From: an uncultured Flammeovirgaceae bacterium
GTDB taxonomy: Bacteria > Bacteroidota > Bacteroidia > Cytophagales > Cyclobacteriaceae
Direction of reading: 5' to 3'
DNA: 6,897 nucleotides
NCBI GenBank assembly: GCA_946886805.1
Contig: CAMPJM010000211.1
Span: 1-6,897, forward strand
The position numbers and the translations under genes were made by a program. Within the stretch, counting starts at the first letter, position 1. Each line of letters opens with the position of its first letter. Shown here one piece after another: positions 6,796-6,897 of this stretch. The notes under the pieces were generated by a model. It saw nothing but the letters and a program-made list of their open reading frames with translations, was not told where the DNA came from and searched no databases.

Positions 6796-6829
6796 TTGTT
6801 AATTATTTTTTCTGAGGCAACTACTTTTG
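6796..6829 (+). promoter_or_regulatory. Possible second promoter (TTG, 23 bases, TACTTTTG) within the leader
   Basis: TACTTTTG at 6822-6829 is an exact TAnnTTTG match, with TTG at 6796-6798 near the upper limit of usual spacing. It would give a tandem promoter, but its transcript would lack the boxA-like sequence just upstream. A chance match in AT-rich DNA is quite possible. Confidence 0.25.
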
Positions 6830-6855
6830 AAATTAGTTTTTAAAAATAGTTACCA

Positions 6856-6868
6856 AATACATTGTATT
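6856..6868 (+). other. Small inverted repeat AATAC-ATT-GTATT in the leader
   Basis: Five base pairs close a three-base loop. It might be a leader hairpin, but it is short and AT-rich, with no further support. Confidence 0.2.
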
Positions 6869-6897
6869 ATAAATTTTGTTTTATCCTACAGCTTGGT

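Larger units (their letters stand above)
6727..6897 (+). promoter_or_regulatory. Probable rRNA leader with boxA-like antitermination sequence at 6782-6793
   Basis: AGTTCTTTAAAA at 6782-6793 agrees at 9 of 12 positions with the classical E. coli rRNA boxA (TGCTCTTTAACA), plus one pyrimidine exchange. With its surroundings (GAAGTTCTTTAAAATATTG) it closely resembles the GAAGTTCTTTGACATATTG stretch I recall upstream of 16S rRNA genes in Bacteroidota. BoxA binds NusB-NusE in the nascent leader and supports antitermination. No 16S start is reached inside the window, so the rRNA gene itself is inferred to begin to the right. The leader remains AT-rich with no open frame. Confidence 0.55.

Noticed and set aside
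1..6897. Mobile element, CRISPR array, restriction-modification or toxin-antitoxin module
   Set aside because: No transposase or integrase motif, terminal inverted repeats, spaced direct repeats, methyltransferase or nuclease motifs were seen in any supported gene.

Overview
The window looks like a chromosomal stretch from a member of the Bacteroidota. Four things suggest this. The DNA is moderately AT-rich. There are TAnnTTTG-type -7 promoter elements, which are characteristic of this phylum. Two of the encoded proteins carry DKNYY-type repeats, and one secreted protein has a leader ending in G-F-S-Q. The right edge carries what looks like an rRNA-type leader. Genus cannot be told from the sequence alone.

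Layout. (1) Positions 2-3011 are the end of an operon on the + strand. The last 50 codons of an unrecognised gene overlap by 8 bases with a 954-residue helical-repeat (HEAT/ARM-like) protein that has an unrecognised C-terminal half. A strong Shine-Dalgarno sequence, unusual for this phylum, sits inside the upstream gene. (2) Positions 3012-3221 are a gene-poor gap. It holds a start-less 41-codon open stretch that reads like the C-terminus of a decayed gene, two mutually exclusive inverted repeats, and an exact TAnnTTTG element. (3) Positions 3222-4991 hold two exported proteins on the + strand: a 208-residue protein with a signal peptide and a 359-residue DKNYY-repeat lipoprotein. They are 63 bases apart and probably form one transcript. 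(4) Positions 5101-6375 encode a 424-residue DKNYY-repeat protein on the - strand, convergent with the lipoprotein. It has no export signal and a roughly 200-residue N-terminal region I do not recognise. (5) Positions 6376-6897 contain no convincing gene. They hold a candidate promoter for the minus-strand gene, then a good Bacteroidota promoter with an AT-rich upstream tract. A boxA-like antitermination sequence follows, so the window probably stops inside the leader of an rRNA operon whose 16S gene lies just beyond the right edge.

How the parts may work together. The HEAT-like protein is probably a scaffold or adaptor for the product of the preceding gene, because the two are translationally coupled. 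The three genes between it and the presumed rRNA operon look like a small accessory insert of unknown function. Its notable feature is a convergent pair of DKNYY-repeat proteins, one predicted to be on the envelope and one in the cytoplasm. No known mobile element, CRISPR array, tRNA or recognised defence system was seen. No function is claimed for the DKNYY genes.
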